Shown here: positions 25,512 to 36,400 of the stretch, in pieces
How the letters are laid out: each line of letters starts with the position of its first letter
How positions within the stretch are numbered: position 1 is the first letter of the stretch
Source of the DNA: Hansfordia pulvinata
Taxonomy: Eukaryota > Ascomycota > Sordariomycetes > Xylariales
Assembly: GCA_006538405.1 (NCBI GenBank)
Contig: BJKQ01000012.1
Location: 779,001-843,000, forward strand
DNA length: 64,000 bases
Reading direction: 5' to 3'
Translations under genes and position numbers: made by a program
The notes under the pieces: model-generated
Seen by the model: only the letters and a program-made list of their open reading frames with translations
The model's database searches: none
Told to the model about the DNA's origin: nothing

Positions 25512-28500
25512 ATGGCTTCTCGCTATGCTTCTTTACAATCTTCTCCGGAAGTGGAGTTACCCGGCAACACGGCAACACTTGAGGAGCTCAGAACTGCCTT
25601 GAACGAAAGCGTAGCCACAGCCCACGCGCAGCCGTTGAGCGACACGCAGTACAGTCAGGGCTTCGAGGTCCTCTATGCCGCAACGCGTGAGAAGATCTAC
25701 GAAGACTTCATCCTGCCGAAGCTGGAGGAGCTACTCAAACCCATGCTCGAGAACGACACCCGCATATCTGTGTTGCAGATTGGCCCCGGCCCGGATCCGG
25801 TCCTGAGGGATCCTTGGTTGCTGAGCTACCGACGGCTCATCAAGAGATACGACGCTTTGGAGCCCAACAGCCTCTTCTGTAAGAAGCTGAAGCAGAGCCT
25901 TGCCCCGGGCAGCACAAGGCCCGCCCCCTGGCTACCCTCGCTGGAAGAGCCAGCCGTCATCCACCAGGCCGTCTTCGAGTCGGCCGAGCAGGCTCGCGGC
26001 CTGAGGAGCGCTGATGGCGCCAGCATCGCCGGCCGGTACGACCTGGTGCTTCTCTGCAATGGCATGTACGGCATCCAGGACAGGCGAGCCGGCCTGGAGG
26101 AAGCACGCTCCATGCTGAGGGGGCGGTCTGACACCGAGGCTGTAGTCATCTTCCACCGTGCCCCGTTTCCGACCGACAGCCTGCCAGGCTTCCCGAGCGC
26201 CCGAATGGTTGTCTACGCCGATGGGCTTGTCCGCATACCCAACGACGATGGGGTCTTGGACCGACTCGCCCCGTTCCTCGCGGGCTGCGCACCGTCGCCG
26301 ACGACGCGCAGCGTTGTTCGCAGCGAGTGGCGCAAGGTCTGCCGCAGATTGGGGTCTCGCCCGCCGCCGCCGAGCACCTCCTCGGCCCGGACCGAGCTTC
26401 TCTTCAGAAACCCCCAAGTCACGGCGACCTACAACCGCCACACCGTCGCACAGCGCGACCTGAGCGAGTGTCCTCCATTCGCACGCCTGGAATGCGGGAG
26501 CACGGCCGAGGGCTGGGCGACGAGCGACTGCTGTCCTCCCGGGATCTTCAGCCCCCGATCCGTGTCCCAAGTCCAGCAGTGCGTGCGTTGGGCCATCAAG
26601 CACGGGATCAGCCTCGTCGTCGCGGGCGGGGGCCACAGCGATCACTATCTCCGGCTCGACGTCGTCTCCGTCGAAATGAGCGCATTCCAAGCCGTGAGCG
26701 TCGTCCCGCCCGGCGGGGCAGAGCCGGGGGGCCACCCAGGCACCGATCTGGTCGTTGTCGAGAGCGGGTGCACAGCCGGCAACGTCGTAGACAAGGCTGC
26801 GGAGTGCGGCCTTGTCGTCCCTCTCGGGTCGCACCCCAGCGTGGGCGCGGGCTCGTGGCTGCAGGGAGGCACCGGCCGCCTTGGGCGGCTCCACGGGCTT
26901 TCCTGTGACAGCATCGTGGGCGCCGTCGTCGTGGGCCTCGAGTCCGGACAGGTGCTCCGCGTCGGCACGGTCCCGCAGCAGCACTGCCCCCCGGGAGCAG
27001 AGCGCCCCGAGAACGAGGCGGATCTACTCTGGGCCCTCAAGGGCGCCGGCTCCAACTTTGGCGTCGTCATCAGCGTGACGTTCAAGGCCTACGCGGCGAC
27101 CAACTACTCAGTCCATAGCTGGGAACTCTCCCCCTCCACGAACGCCTCGATCCAGACTCGCTGAGCTCTCTCAGCAGATCGCTCTCGCGCAAGCTTCCCG
27201 AGCATTGCAGTGCCGACGTCTATCTGTACAAGGAGGGCGACCAGCCACGTCTGGCAGTCAGCGGCTTCGAAGCACATCCCAAGACGGATCCGCCCGGGTC
27301 CACGGGGCTCTTTGAGTCGTACCTAGGACCGTCGCACCGGAGCTTGATCAACATCGAGCTGTCTCAGGTGCCCAGCACTGAGACGTATGTGCGCATGCTG
27401 CAGGGCAGGCAGGGCGATCAGGCCTCCACGCTCCGACGGTGTGTGTTCCTGAAGAGTCTCGAGAACCCGTTGCTCCAAGAGATCCTCGACAAGGCGGTGC
27501 TGGAATGCCCGGGACCGTGGTGCTACATCCAGCTGGTGCAAGGCGGCGGCGCCATCGACGAGGTGGCCGGCCCGGACACTGCGTTTGGCTGTCGGGGTTG
27601 GCAGTACGCCTGCGTGGTGACGGGGTGCTGGTATCCCGACGATGTCGACACGAGCACACCGACGTGGCAGCAAGAGATGATCAGATGGGTGGACCGTGTC
27701 TGCCAAGCTCTGCTGCCCCTGAGTTACGGAGCGTACGGGGCCGACCTTGGGCCGTCCCCGAGAGACCGCGCGCTTGCTCGGAGCGCCTTTGGCCTGAACC
27801 GACGGCGACTGTGCCGCCTGAAGCGGGCTCTCGACCCGCACAGCGTCCTGCCGCACACAGTCCCCCTCCGTGAAGAGCCAAGGGGCCCTGCGCTGGTGAT
27901 CGTCGTCACGGGCACGAGCGGCTCCGGCAAGGACTACTGCGCCGATGTCTGGGCCACACAGCTGGCCGGAGACGGGCATGGGGCCCGTGCCGTCAGCATA
28001 AGCGACAGCTTCGAGAGAGAATACGCCCTTCAGAACGGCCTCGACATGAATCGGCTGATGAATGATTGGCCCTACAAAGAGCAACACGGGGCGGCCATGA
28101 CGCAGAGCTGGAATCAGAAGCTGCGTCAGGACCCTTCCATGCCTGACGCGCACTTTGTGGACTTGGTCCGGAACGCAGGCGAGGTCGATGTCCTGCTGAT
28201 CACCGGGATGTGGGACCCGTCCCCCGTTTCGAGGCTCGCCCATCGAATCCAAGGGGCCAAGCTGGTAGAGGTTCGGGTCGAGTCGACCAGTTCCTGGTCG
28301 CAAGATAGCCAACGCGGCTCCGAGTCGCAAGACAGTCCGCGGAGCTCGGGGAACGACCCGCCCTGGACCAATTGTTGGCCAGACTTTACCTTCGTGAACG
28401 AAGACGAGGGCCCAAGCCGCGCAATCGCCTTCACGAAGCGACTGCTACCCTTGGTCAACCCGGTCCTGCGGTCGCTGGCCAACAAGATACTCCCCATACC

Positions 28501-29106
28501 CGGCCACCCCACGCCTCCGTTGACGTTCCACCACGTGCTGAACATTCTGCAGCACCCCGGTGGGCTGCAGGAGTTCGCCGACCTCGCCGAGGCTTTCATC
28601 TCCCATGCCTGGGGGATACATCCGGACACCGTGACCTGCTGCGAGGCGGGCGGGTTCGCGCTCGCAGCGGGCTTGGCGATGAGGCTCAGCAACAAGCCAA
28701 ACCTAGCGCTGATCCGTCGCAAGGGCAAGCTACCCCCGCCCACGCTCTCCGTCACCAAGCCGCGGTCGCACATCTCCTCCCTCACACACCAAAGCGCCAG
28801 CGGCTGCGGCGAGGGCGAGGGCGAGGGCGAGGACGAGGGCGAGGGCGAGGAAGAGGAGGAGGAGGAGGAGCTCGAGCTGGGCCGGGGCGCGGTGGCCCCG
28901 GGCGCGGCCGTCGTCGTCGTCGACGACGTGCTCGCCACGGGCAACACCCTCGTCGCGGTCCTGCGCCTCCTGCGCCAGGCCGGGTCGCGGACCCGCACGT
29001 CCTCGTCGCCGCCGAGTTCCCCGCCCACCACGGCCGTCAGCACCTGCTGGACAGCGGGTTCGGGCTCGTGCCCGTCCACAGCATGGTGGTCCTGGAAGGC
29101 AAGTGA
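25512..29106 (+). CDS. Four-module protein: methyltransferase-like, FAD oxidase, PMVK-like kinase, APRT-like
   Basis: Apparent single gene of about 1,198 residues. Module 1 (about 30-260) resembles a SAM-methyltransferase fold: VLQIGPGPDPVL near 88-98 and YDLVLLCNGMYGI. Module 2 (about 340-780) is a BBE/PCMH-type FAD oxidase: AGGGHS with the presumed flavin His375, SWLQGGTGRLGR, GLSCD, WALKGAGSNFGVV, and a C-terminal RLCRLKRALDPHSVL. The usual second attachment Cys seems absent (GSHPSVG). Module 3 (from about 795) matches animal-type phosphomevalonate kinase: GTSGSGKD, then EYALQNGLDMNRL and DWPYKEQHG. Module 4 is adenine-phosphoribosyltransferase-like: IRRKGKLPPPT, PRPP motif VVVVDDVLATGNTL, PVHSMVVLEG. 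The frame breaks at C5 27,130-27,134 and GGG 28,982-28,984; one extra base at each restores continuity. If the breaks are real, the products are two shorter proteins. The substrate is unknown. Confidence 0.75.
28808..28870 (+). repeat. In-frame GGCGAG/GAG repeat coding an acidic tract
   Basis: Sixty-three bases of GGCGAG then GAG codons encode 21 residues of Gly, Asp and Glu. The tract lies inside the phosphoribosyltransferase module, between IRRKGKLPPPT and the PRPP motif, where APRT enzymes have their flexible loop. It is in frame and is probably a length-variable spacer. Confidence 0.85.
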
Positions 29107-30256
29107 GAAAAGGGGCCACAGGGTTCGGAGGAAGTTTGGGGCGCTCTTCGGGCGGTTTGTTAGTACATCGATACTGGGCTCGTGGGTTTCGGAACGGGGC
29201 CGGGGGTTTTGAGTGGCGGCTACTTCTCGTCGATTCCTGTATGAATGACAATGCCTGCTGTAGCCGTTCTTCAGATTAGTGCTGAAATCCGAGAGGGAAC
29301 ATGGCTGATCTCAGAGTTGTGCCTGATGTCGTGACTCCGGTCCGTGAAGCCTGACTGCTATCAGCCAGTCGTACTGCTGGAAATGTTGATTACATCGCGG
29401 CATTTGATCATCGTACCACCGTTTAAGCTAGCGAATCCCCATCCTGCTGAAAAAGCGGCGTAGTAGGTCGAGAAAAGAGGGGATGTCCAGGACGGCACGC
29501 CTGCCTCGTTGGTTGCCTGTTGTTGATACCGAGGTAGGTCGACAGCGGTCAAGAACATCGGGCAACACGGTACAAAACCACGTTGCAGTTTGATGTTAAA
29601 CGGCTGCCAGCTGTGTCACCAATGAGAATGTAGTCAGCCATACCTTTCCATCTAGATGGGGATTCCTCTGGGGTTCCGATGCGACTGGACCCAACTTTGG
29701 GGAGAGCTTAAACACAGTCGAACACAGTCAAAAGAGTACACCAACCGTATAGAGCTTGTTTGAAGTGGAAAATGTTTCAAAGCGCTTTTTTTTTGTCTTC
29801 CCTCTTCTTATACAATATTTACAAAAGCGCAGCACAGGCGCCGGAACAGGTGCTGCCTTTTCTTCTCTCTCCCTGCTCTCCACCTCCGGCTCCCGCTTCA
29901 CGGATCCAGCCGGGCCACTCGCATCCCGCGGACCTGTCCATCTGCATCTCCACTGGCATGCAGCTTGCCCTCTTTTGGTTTTGTACAAGACACAGGGGGG
30001 AATCCGGAACGCCAGTGTGTCCTGGGATGGATGGCAACACTTTGAGCCGGCAGGGACGCGGGAGCGCACGCCCTGCCGAGGCTTGTGGGTTCTCTAACGA
30101 CAAAGGAAATCGAGTTTATTTTGGGGTATGATTTGTGCGTTGGCGAGCAGACCGAGTCGAGGTATTAAGTAGAGGAGCGAGCTTAAGCGGCGGCCGGGAT
30201 CGTATCGAGGAGGCGAGCGATGCCTGATCTGCTGTAACGAAGATTGACGAGCAAGC
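29107..30256. other. Intergenic between convergent genes
   Basis: Holds the 3' ends of the four-module gene and COX5. Overlapping frames near 29,730-30,130 on both strands have no recognisable family. No gene called. Confidence 0.55.
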
Positions 30257-31170
30257 TTAGTGCTTGGGCGGGGACTGGACCATGCTGGTCTTGGGGCCGG
30301 CGTTCTCGGACGAGATACCAGTAAGGGGCTCGGCGCGTTGGGCCTGAGAGATCGAGTCAGTAACGGAGGTTTCTTGACGGCGCTTCTTGTGTGACAACAT
30401 ACCTTGAGGTATTCGTCGGAAGCCTCCTGGTACTCGCGGTTCATGGTCGAGGGCGCGGGGCCGGCGAACATGCGCATGGTAGCGAAGATGGCGAAGCTGA
30501 CCAGGACACCGACGGCAGTGTAGAGGGCGACCTTCTGGCCCTCACCCGGGGGAGCCTCGGCACGGGGGCCGTGGGCACCAAAGGCAATGTAGTACGCTAC
30601 GAATTGACATGTCAGCTGAAGCTTGCGAGTATTGGGAGTATAGCGAGTGGCGTGATCTTGGTTGGGCTGGCGGATGGGTAGAGTGGTTCGACACTGGTCG
30701 TGGGACGAGGCAGGGCGAGCGGGCAAGCGTGAGGCATATCATGTGGGTCCGCACAAGGTGCGAGATGAACAGGGGCCGGCCAGGACAGATGAACCCAGGC
30801 GAGCGAGCCATTGAGCAGCGCCAATGAACGCAATTGCCACCCGAACCAACACGATGCTTGTCCGTATCACCTGCTCGTTCTTGGGGGTGACATGGCTGCC
30901 GAACGCGAGGCAGGAAATCTTGTATGACGTACCAGACTTCTTCTCCTGGATGGTCAGCTGGGTCCAGTCCTCCTTCATGCGGTCGCGCAGCTGCATCCAC
31001 AGCTCGGCCTGCTCGGTGTGAGGCATGCCCTCCCAGCGCTTCTCAATGTTGGCGAGGGTCGGGTTGGAGATGGCGTGGGTAGAGGCGGCGGCGCGCTGGA
31101 CAAGGGCGGGCGAGGCTCTCGGGGCGCGGGCGGCAGCGCGCAGCATGGTCGTGGCGGGAGTGCGCAGCAT
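30257..31170 (-). CDS. cox5: Cytochrome c oxidase subunit 5 (COX IV-type)
   Basis: Nuclear-encoded complex IV subunit of the mitochondrial inner membrane. Exons 31170-30933, 30596-30403 and 30343-30257 give 172 residues, normal for the family. MLRTPATTMLRAAARAPRAS is an Arg/Ala-rich presequence. The mature part shows THAISNPTLANIEKRWEGMP and ELWMQLRDRMKEDW. Then come AYYIAFGAHGPRAE across the first splice, one membrane span (about VALYTAVGVLVSFAIFATM) and a FAGPAPSTMNREYQEASDEYLK matrix or intermembrane tail. Intron 1 is 336 bases, long for this organism, with donor GTACGT. Intron 2 has GTATGT. The start at 31,170 is preferred because the upstream in-frame extension is not conserved-looking. 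A palindromic CCAAT box lies about 316 bases upstream. Confidence 0.95.
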
Positions 31171-32543
31171 TGTGTCGGCGATGTGTGTGTGTGAAGGAGC
31201 GGAGATGGGTCTCGATGGGGAGGGGAGGAGGAGGAGACCTGGATTCGGATCGATGGCGTCGTTGGCGATGAGGTGTGTGTGGGTGAGGTGGTGTGGTGTG
31301 GTTGTTTGGGGGAGAGGTGGACAGAGGGCGACGAGAACTGGTTGGAGAAAATGGGCCCGAGCCTTTTTTCGTTTTCGTCTGACTGGCCCGCGGGTACGGC
31401 GCTGGTGCAGGCAGGTACGGGACAGGGTGCAGTGCTGGAGGTTCCTTCGCTGGGCCGTCGTATGATTGATGAGTCCCCCTGATTGATTGGCCAATTTGGC
31501 CATCCGCCGCCGGCCGCCGTCTCCACTATCACGTGACCCGCCGCCCGGCAGACTTCGGAATTTCAAAATCGACTCTTCCCATTGGTCTGGGGGCGCTCGA
31601 GACCCATACGACTACATCCAATGTACTCTTCCTGAGGCGCATCATCACAGGTACCGGACTAGTAGGTAGAAACCAAGCTGGGCCTGTTCGGGACTCGGGT
31701 AGTACTCCGTTCATCTGCACGTCCGGCCAGCCCCGGCCGTGTTGCAACTAACTAGAAGCTAAGCTCGGGGCTCTCAAGGCCTCGCAGCCACGCCGACATA
31801 CGGCGAGTGCGGAGTTCCTTTCGGAGCTGTCCTCGCAAAATAATGTTGTTGCTATAGAATGAGTCTGCTCACGCGCAGTCTTGTGATGTCAACACGTCTC
31901 CTGCATGGCTCATCTTGCCAGCCACATGGGGTCTCTTTGACCCCAGCGGTTTGCTGAGTGAGGTAGGTAACTTACTGAAACAGCTTCATCGCTGGTCATT
32001 GATTTGATATAATTTAATTCTTGTTTCTTATCAGATGGCTTGCGCGATGTCTTACTGGCCAAAGCTCACCCACTAGAACCAACATGATACATGCATTTCC
32101 TAACGTACATGTGCTCGCAGATCGTCTGCCGAGCTTGTGTGGGGGACCCCAGACCCGCGCGAGTCAAGAACACTCTCCCTCCGTGGCTGGAGTTGCAATT
32201 GCGTGTCTCCATTTAGCTGTCAATAAGTACAGTATCCATGTGGTCCACACCCTTGTTTGATTGTGTTTCTCTGAACTCGCAAACGTTGGTTAACCAAGAC
32301 TGCTAAACAAGTGAACAAGTCCTGACCTCGCAGCTCCTCGTCCAGCTCGAGTCGGCGAGGCTTGAGGGCGAGGAATCCACTGGAGCATGTTGTTCCTTCT
32401 ATCTCTTGGAAAGCCCGCATCATGGCAGCACTGACCTCTACTGGAGGCCCGTGGGAATTGCCATCATCGCGTTTACGACCAACATAAAGCCCTCGTAAGA
32501 AGGGCTTTGGTGGAATCACTTGAGTATCACAGTTCGGACCTCG
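31171..32543. other. Intergenic, COX5 upstream region
   Basis: About 1.4 kb. The COX5-proximal part is pyrimidine-rich on the gene strand with GTGTGGT-type runs (31,270-31,300). The distal part is AT-richer. No supported gene. Confidence 0.55.
31486..31495. promoter_or_regulatory. Palindromic CCAAT box (ATTGGCCAAT)
   Basis: ATTGGCCAAT lies 316 bases upstream of the COX5 ATG, with another ATTGG near 31,578. The HAP/CBC complex binds CCAAT and controls respiratory genes in fungi. The site is seen; its function is inferred. Confidence 0.45.
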
Positions 32544-32802
32544 TCACGACTTCGTAGAGGTTTTCTCTTCTGGTTGACTTGCTGCAGCCGGCTGATCCAC
32601 GCCAGCTTTCTGCTTGGATTGGGCATCCAGATCCAAGGGTTGGCTTTGCTGCTCTGCAAAGGCTGGCTTGAAAACGTAGTAGCCTAGGATATGTAAGCCA
32701 GGACTTCTGGATGTGGACACGGATACGGAGCCGTAACACACCATTGGCGACACCCAAGCCGACAGCAAGGCCAATTGGGAGCAGTTGACGCATGAGCCCC
32801 AT
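32544..32802 (-). CDS. Small single-span membrane protein
   Basis: Two exons, 32802-32742 and 32683-32544, give 66 residues. Donor GTGTGT and acceptor ATCCTAG join AAT-G to GC-TAC, producing ...GLGVANGYYVFKPAF. The N-terminal half (MGLMRQLLPIGLAVGLGVAN) is one hydrophobic span. The C-terminal half is hydrophilic (Gln, Lys, Ser, Glu). A similar short protein with an LLPIGLA-type start exists in other filamentous fungi as far as I recall; its function is unknown to me. The start could be 32,859 instead, adding MHSRHSLRVAGFLLSTTFA. It is transcribed divergently from MMS22 with about 680 bases between starts. Confidence 0.6.
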
Positions 32803-33482
32803 TGCAAATGTCGTTGAGAGCAAGAAGCCTGCGACACGGAGCGAGTGGCGGCTGTGCACGAAAGGGCGTGCTCAAAGGGTTGAGACCAGGTGGCTCCCTA
32901 AAGACGTCCCCGAGTTGGGGAAGAACTGGAGCAAGCGATGCGAGCTAGGCGTGGCGGAGTGCAGCTGTTGATCTGGAATTTATCTGTGGTTGCGTCGGTA
33001 ATTCGAGAGTAGGCACATGACGGAGGAGACGCAGTGGAGGCAGAGGTGATAAGTGACGATGGTGACTTTTGGGAGGACCCCACAAGCTGAGTCACGATTG
33101 GCCCAAAGTCCATTAAACCCGGCCCAGCGCGTCAGCAGTGGCCGGTGGCTGCCCAGCAGCCCCTGTAGCGAGGGTACGCCCGCTGGCGGCCAGCCCTGGA
33201 GGGCTTCGAGGCCCCTGACTCAGCCGGAGGTTCAGTGACGGCAGCGCGGCGCGGGGCCCACCTGGGCACCCAGCCTGGTTTCCAGACGCGTCGGACCGCC
33301 TCCGACCTTCCGGCCCAGACGCGTTTCTTGGCCCGTCTCGACGAGGCGTCTTCGGCACACAAGCCACGACAAAGGGAAAAACCCAAACACTCCGACTGCA
33401 GTCCGCCAGAACACACCGACACAGCTCGCCTGGCCCACCATCAGCTTGGCCTCGCCCCAGGCAGAAATGCATTGCCGGGCAA
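32803..33482. other. Shared upstream region of the small membrane protein and MMS22
   Basis: 680 bases between two divergent starts. No TATA element stands out. No other gene seen. Confidence 0.5.
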
Positions 33483-36400
33483 ATGGCCGCGACTTGGAAG
33501 GAACGTGGAGTGGTTCCCGATTCGGACGACGACAGCGACCTCGACACGGAAGAATCACAACCTCAAACCCTTGACACCCCTCCTCCAGCTGTGATCGACA
33601 TATCCGACGAGAGTGACGATAGCGAAACCGACAGCGGCAACGAACAAGAACAGGGCAGGAGGCAAACGTCATCAGCTGCCCCCTCGCCTCGCCGGCAAGG
33701 CGCACGACAGCGAACCAATAGCCCAACCCCTGCACCTCAGTCCGACCAGGAGAGGGAGAGTCGATATGATGCCCCGATATCTACTACGTCCGCGGAAGAC
33801 AATGTGTGGGATGTTCCCGGATCCTCGCAACTCACGAGAACACCCAATCGGCCTCGTTCCGTCTCTGACGAGGGGCGGCAGCCGCAGCCCGAGCCTCAGC
33901 TCGAGCGGCCACCATCTCGCCGAGATTCTCTTTCGTCCCTCTCGTCACTTGACAGTGCCAACCTAAGTGTCTCCTCTTCTTTTGGAAGGGCCGTAACTCG
34001 CAGCACGGAGCTACAGGAAGACTTAGGAGCAGGACGAGCAGCGTCCCCGCCAGTATTCGACCTGGATGATAACGACCCTCTCGGCACAGACGATGAGCAC
34101 ACACCGGTGAACCCTCATCGATCTCTTCAAGTGGCCTCAAATACCAATAGAGACCTTGACGAGGACGATGAACCCTTGTCCTCGATACCCCCGAGCTCCT
34201 CACCGAGAGGCGGTCGTTCCGTCCCCGGAAACCGATCCAGGAACATCCCTACCTTCTGGAACAGTCCCACTATAGCAACTTGTTCAAGTCTCATGGTGTC
34301 AAACCCCTGCGGGTTCGTCTTGAAGAGGAAGCTGCTAGGAGAAGAGCTGAAGAAGACTCCCAAGAGCAAGACTATGAAGAGGATTCTCAGTCAAGAAACG
34401 GCGCCGGTGGGGGCGAAGTCGAACAGGTCATGTCACAGGTTGAATCGGGCGAAAGCCAGGCTCTGCATGATCTCATGCCCATTGACGATGATGTGGATGA
34501 GCTGGCCCCCTCGCCGGTTGCAAGGGCAGCCCGACAGCCCCATCCACGCCGTCGAGAGACTGAGATCGCGAGGGGCCACCAATCTGAGGACGATGAAGAG
34601 TTCCCTGACACCACGGATATTGCGAAATGGAAATCACTGCAACCACTGAAGCGAGCACCCAACAGGCGGTTGTCCCCTGCAGCCCCGAAAAGGCTCAAGA
34701 TTCCACGGGCACCGAGACGGACAAAGCCTGCGAGAGAACCGTCGCCGCCACCGGTTTTGGATGACCCTTTTGACATCCCACCCTCACCCCCTCAAACCAG
34801 CCCTGCGTTATTCAGCAAAACCCCGGCAACCCAGACCAGGAGGTCAAGGCATGTTGCTGTGATCACTCCGAAGCCCAGCAGCACTTTTTCGTCCAGGCAC
34901 CAGAGCCCTGTACCAGCAAACCGCAATGAAGCCACAATCGATCTCACACAAATGCCCGATGCCAGCAACACTTCAGACAGCGAGCACGCATCCGAGGACG
35001 CTGATGACAATGCTCATGCCTCTGATGAAGACCGTGCTAGGCAAAGAGTAGGCAAGAGGATTCGAGGCGTGCTGCCAGCTTCTTGGCTCAGAATCGACCA
35101 ACATACCGGTGCCAAGAGGCCCTCCAATGCTCCCAGTCGCAGGAGCCCTGACCGCTCCCCGGAAAAGTCTCATCGGAGGGGCGTGGCCCAGCGCCGGCAA
35201 CTGTCTCCAGGCCCATATACCAGTACCCCTTTCTTTTTTGACGATTCCGATGATAACGAAGACACGACTTTACGACATGAAGAACCTATTAATATCCGTG
35301 ATGAACCTGCATTGCCTATTTTCGATGACGATCCAGGCTCTGACATGGAAGACGATCAAATTGATCACATGCTCCCGGCAAGTAAAAGATCCAGCACGGC
35401 CGGACAAGCTGGGCAACGGCCAAAGAAGCGAAGGAAGAACCAGCAATCGACTTTCCAGGGCCAACCTGGTCAACGCCAACGCCAGCAACGGATCACGGGT
35501 CTACTCGACCGTCCGAAGAACCCGAGCTCCAAAGGCGCAGCCACTCAAACCAAGAGGAGCGTTGCAAAACCCCACCGTTCCCGGGTCGATGGGCTTCGGA
35601 AGCCTCCCTCCAAACAACAGAATGCCCCCAGGCTCAGTATCTTGGATGTTGTCGAGCCTGACGCGCCACAGTTTCTCCGTGTGGCCGCAAGAGCAGCGAA
35701 GCGGCGGCCAGATAAAGGCAAGGCCAGCCCTACAAGGAAGCACATCTCCCTTGGAACCCGGAGAGACAATGTCGATGCTGCCGGGGTTCTCAGAGATTGG
35801 AGGCAGGGCAAGATTCCTGCCAAGATACCAGATCCACCACGTACGCAAAGCAGCAGACCGGAACCCCTTCAGCCTGCTTCTCCCAACCCACTGCGCAGAC
35901 TCTATGCTCCATCACCTCGCGGCCCGCCATCTGTCAAGACAACGAGTCGTGTGCTGCAGCCCAGCCAAGCACCGAGGCAAGTTGGTCTTCATCAATTTGT
36001 CACCACCAAGAAGGTCGCAACTGCGGGGGCGGCCAAGTCTGGGGCTTCATATCGAAAAACGACAGTGACCGGTTCCTCCAGACTGCCCACTGCTGGACCT
36101 CGGCCCGCCCAGCTTGAAGCCACTGGTGGCGTGATGAGCCCGCAAGCATTCGCAGCGAGGAAGAAAGCCCTTGACACCTTGTACAACAAGACAAACCGAG
36201 GCATGAACAGAGCCCTGACGGGCCCTGCGAGCGTGCGCCTCGACAATGTGTTGCATGGAAGCACCCAGACAAGCCAAGGCCAGCAACGTCACGAAATAGG
36301 GCCGGGCATGAATAGGAATACGGAAGCCACGGGGCAGAAACCGGCACGCGGAAGAGCCAGGCTGAAGAAATCTAGCCGGCCCATCTGCATCGATACGACT

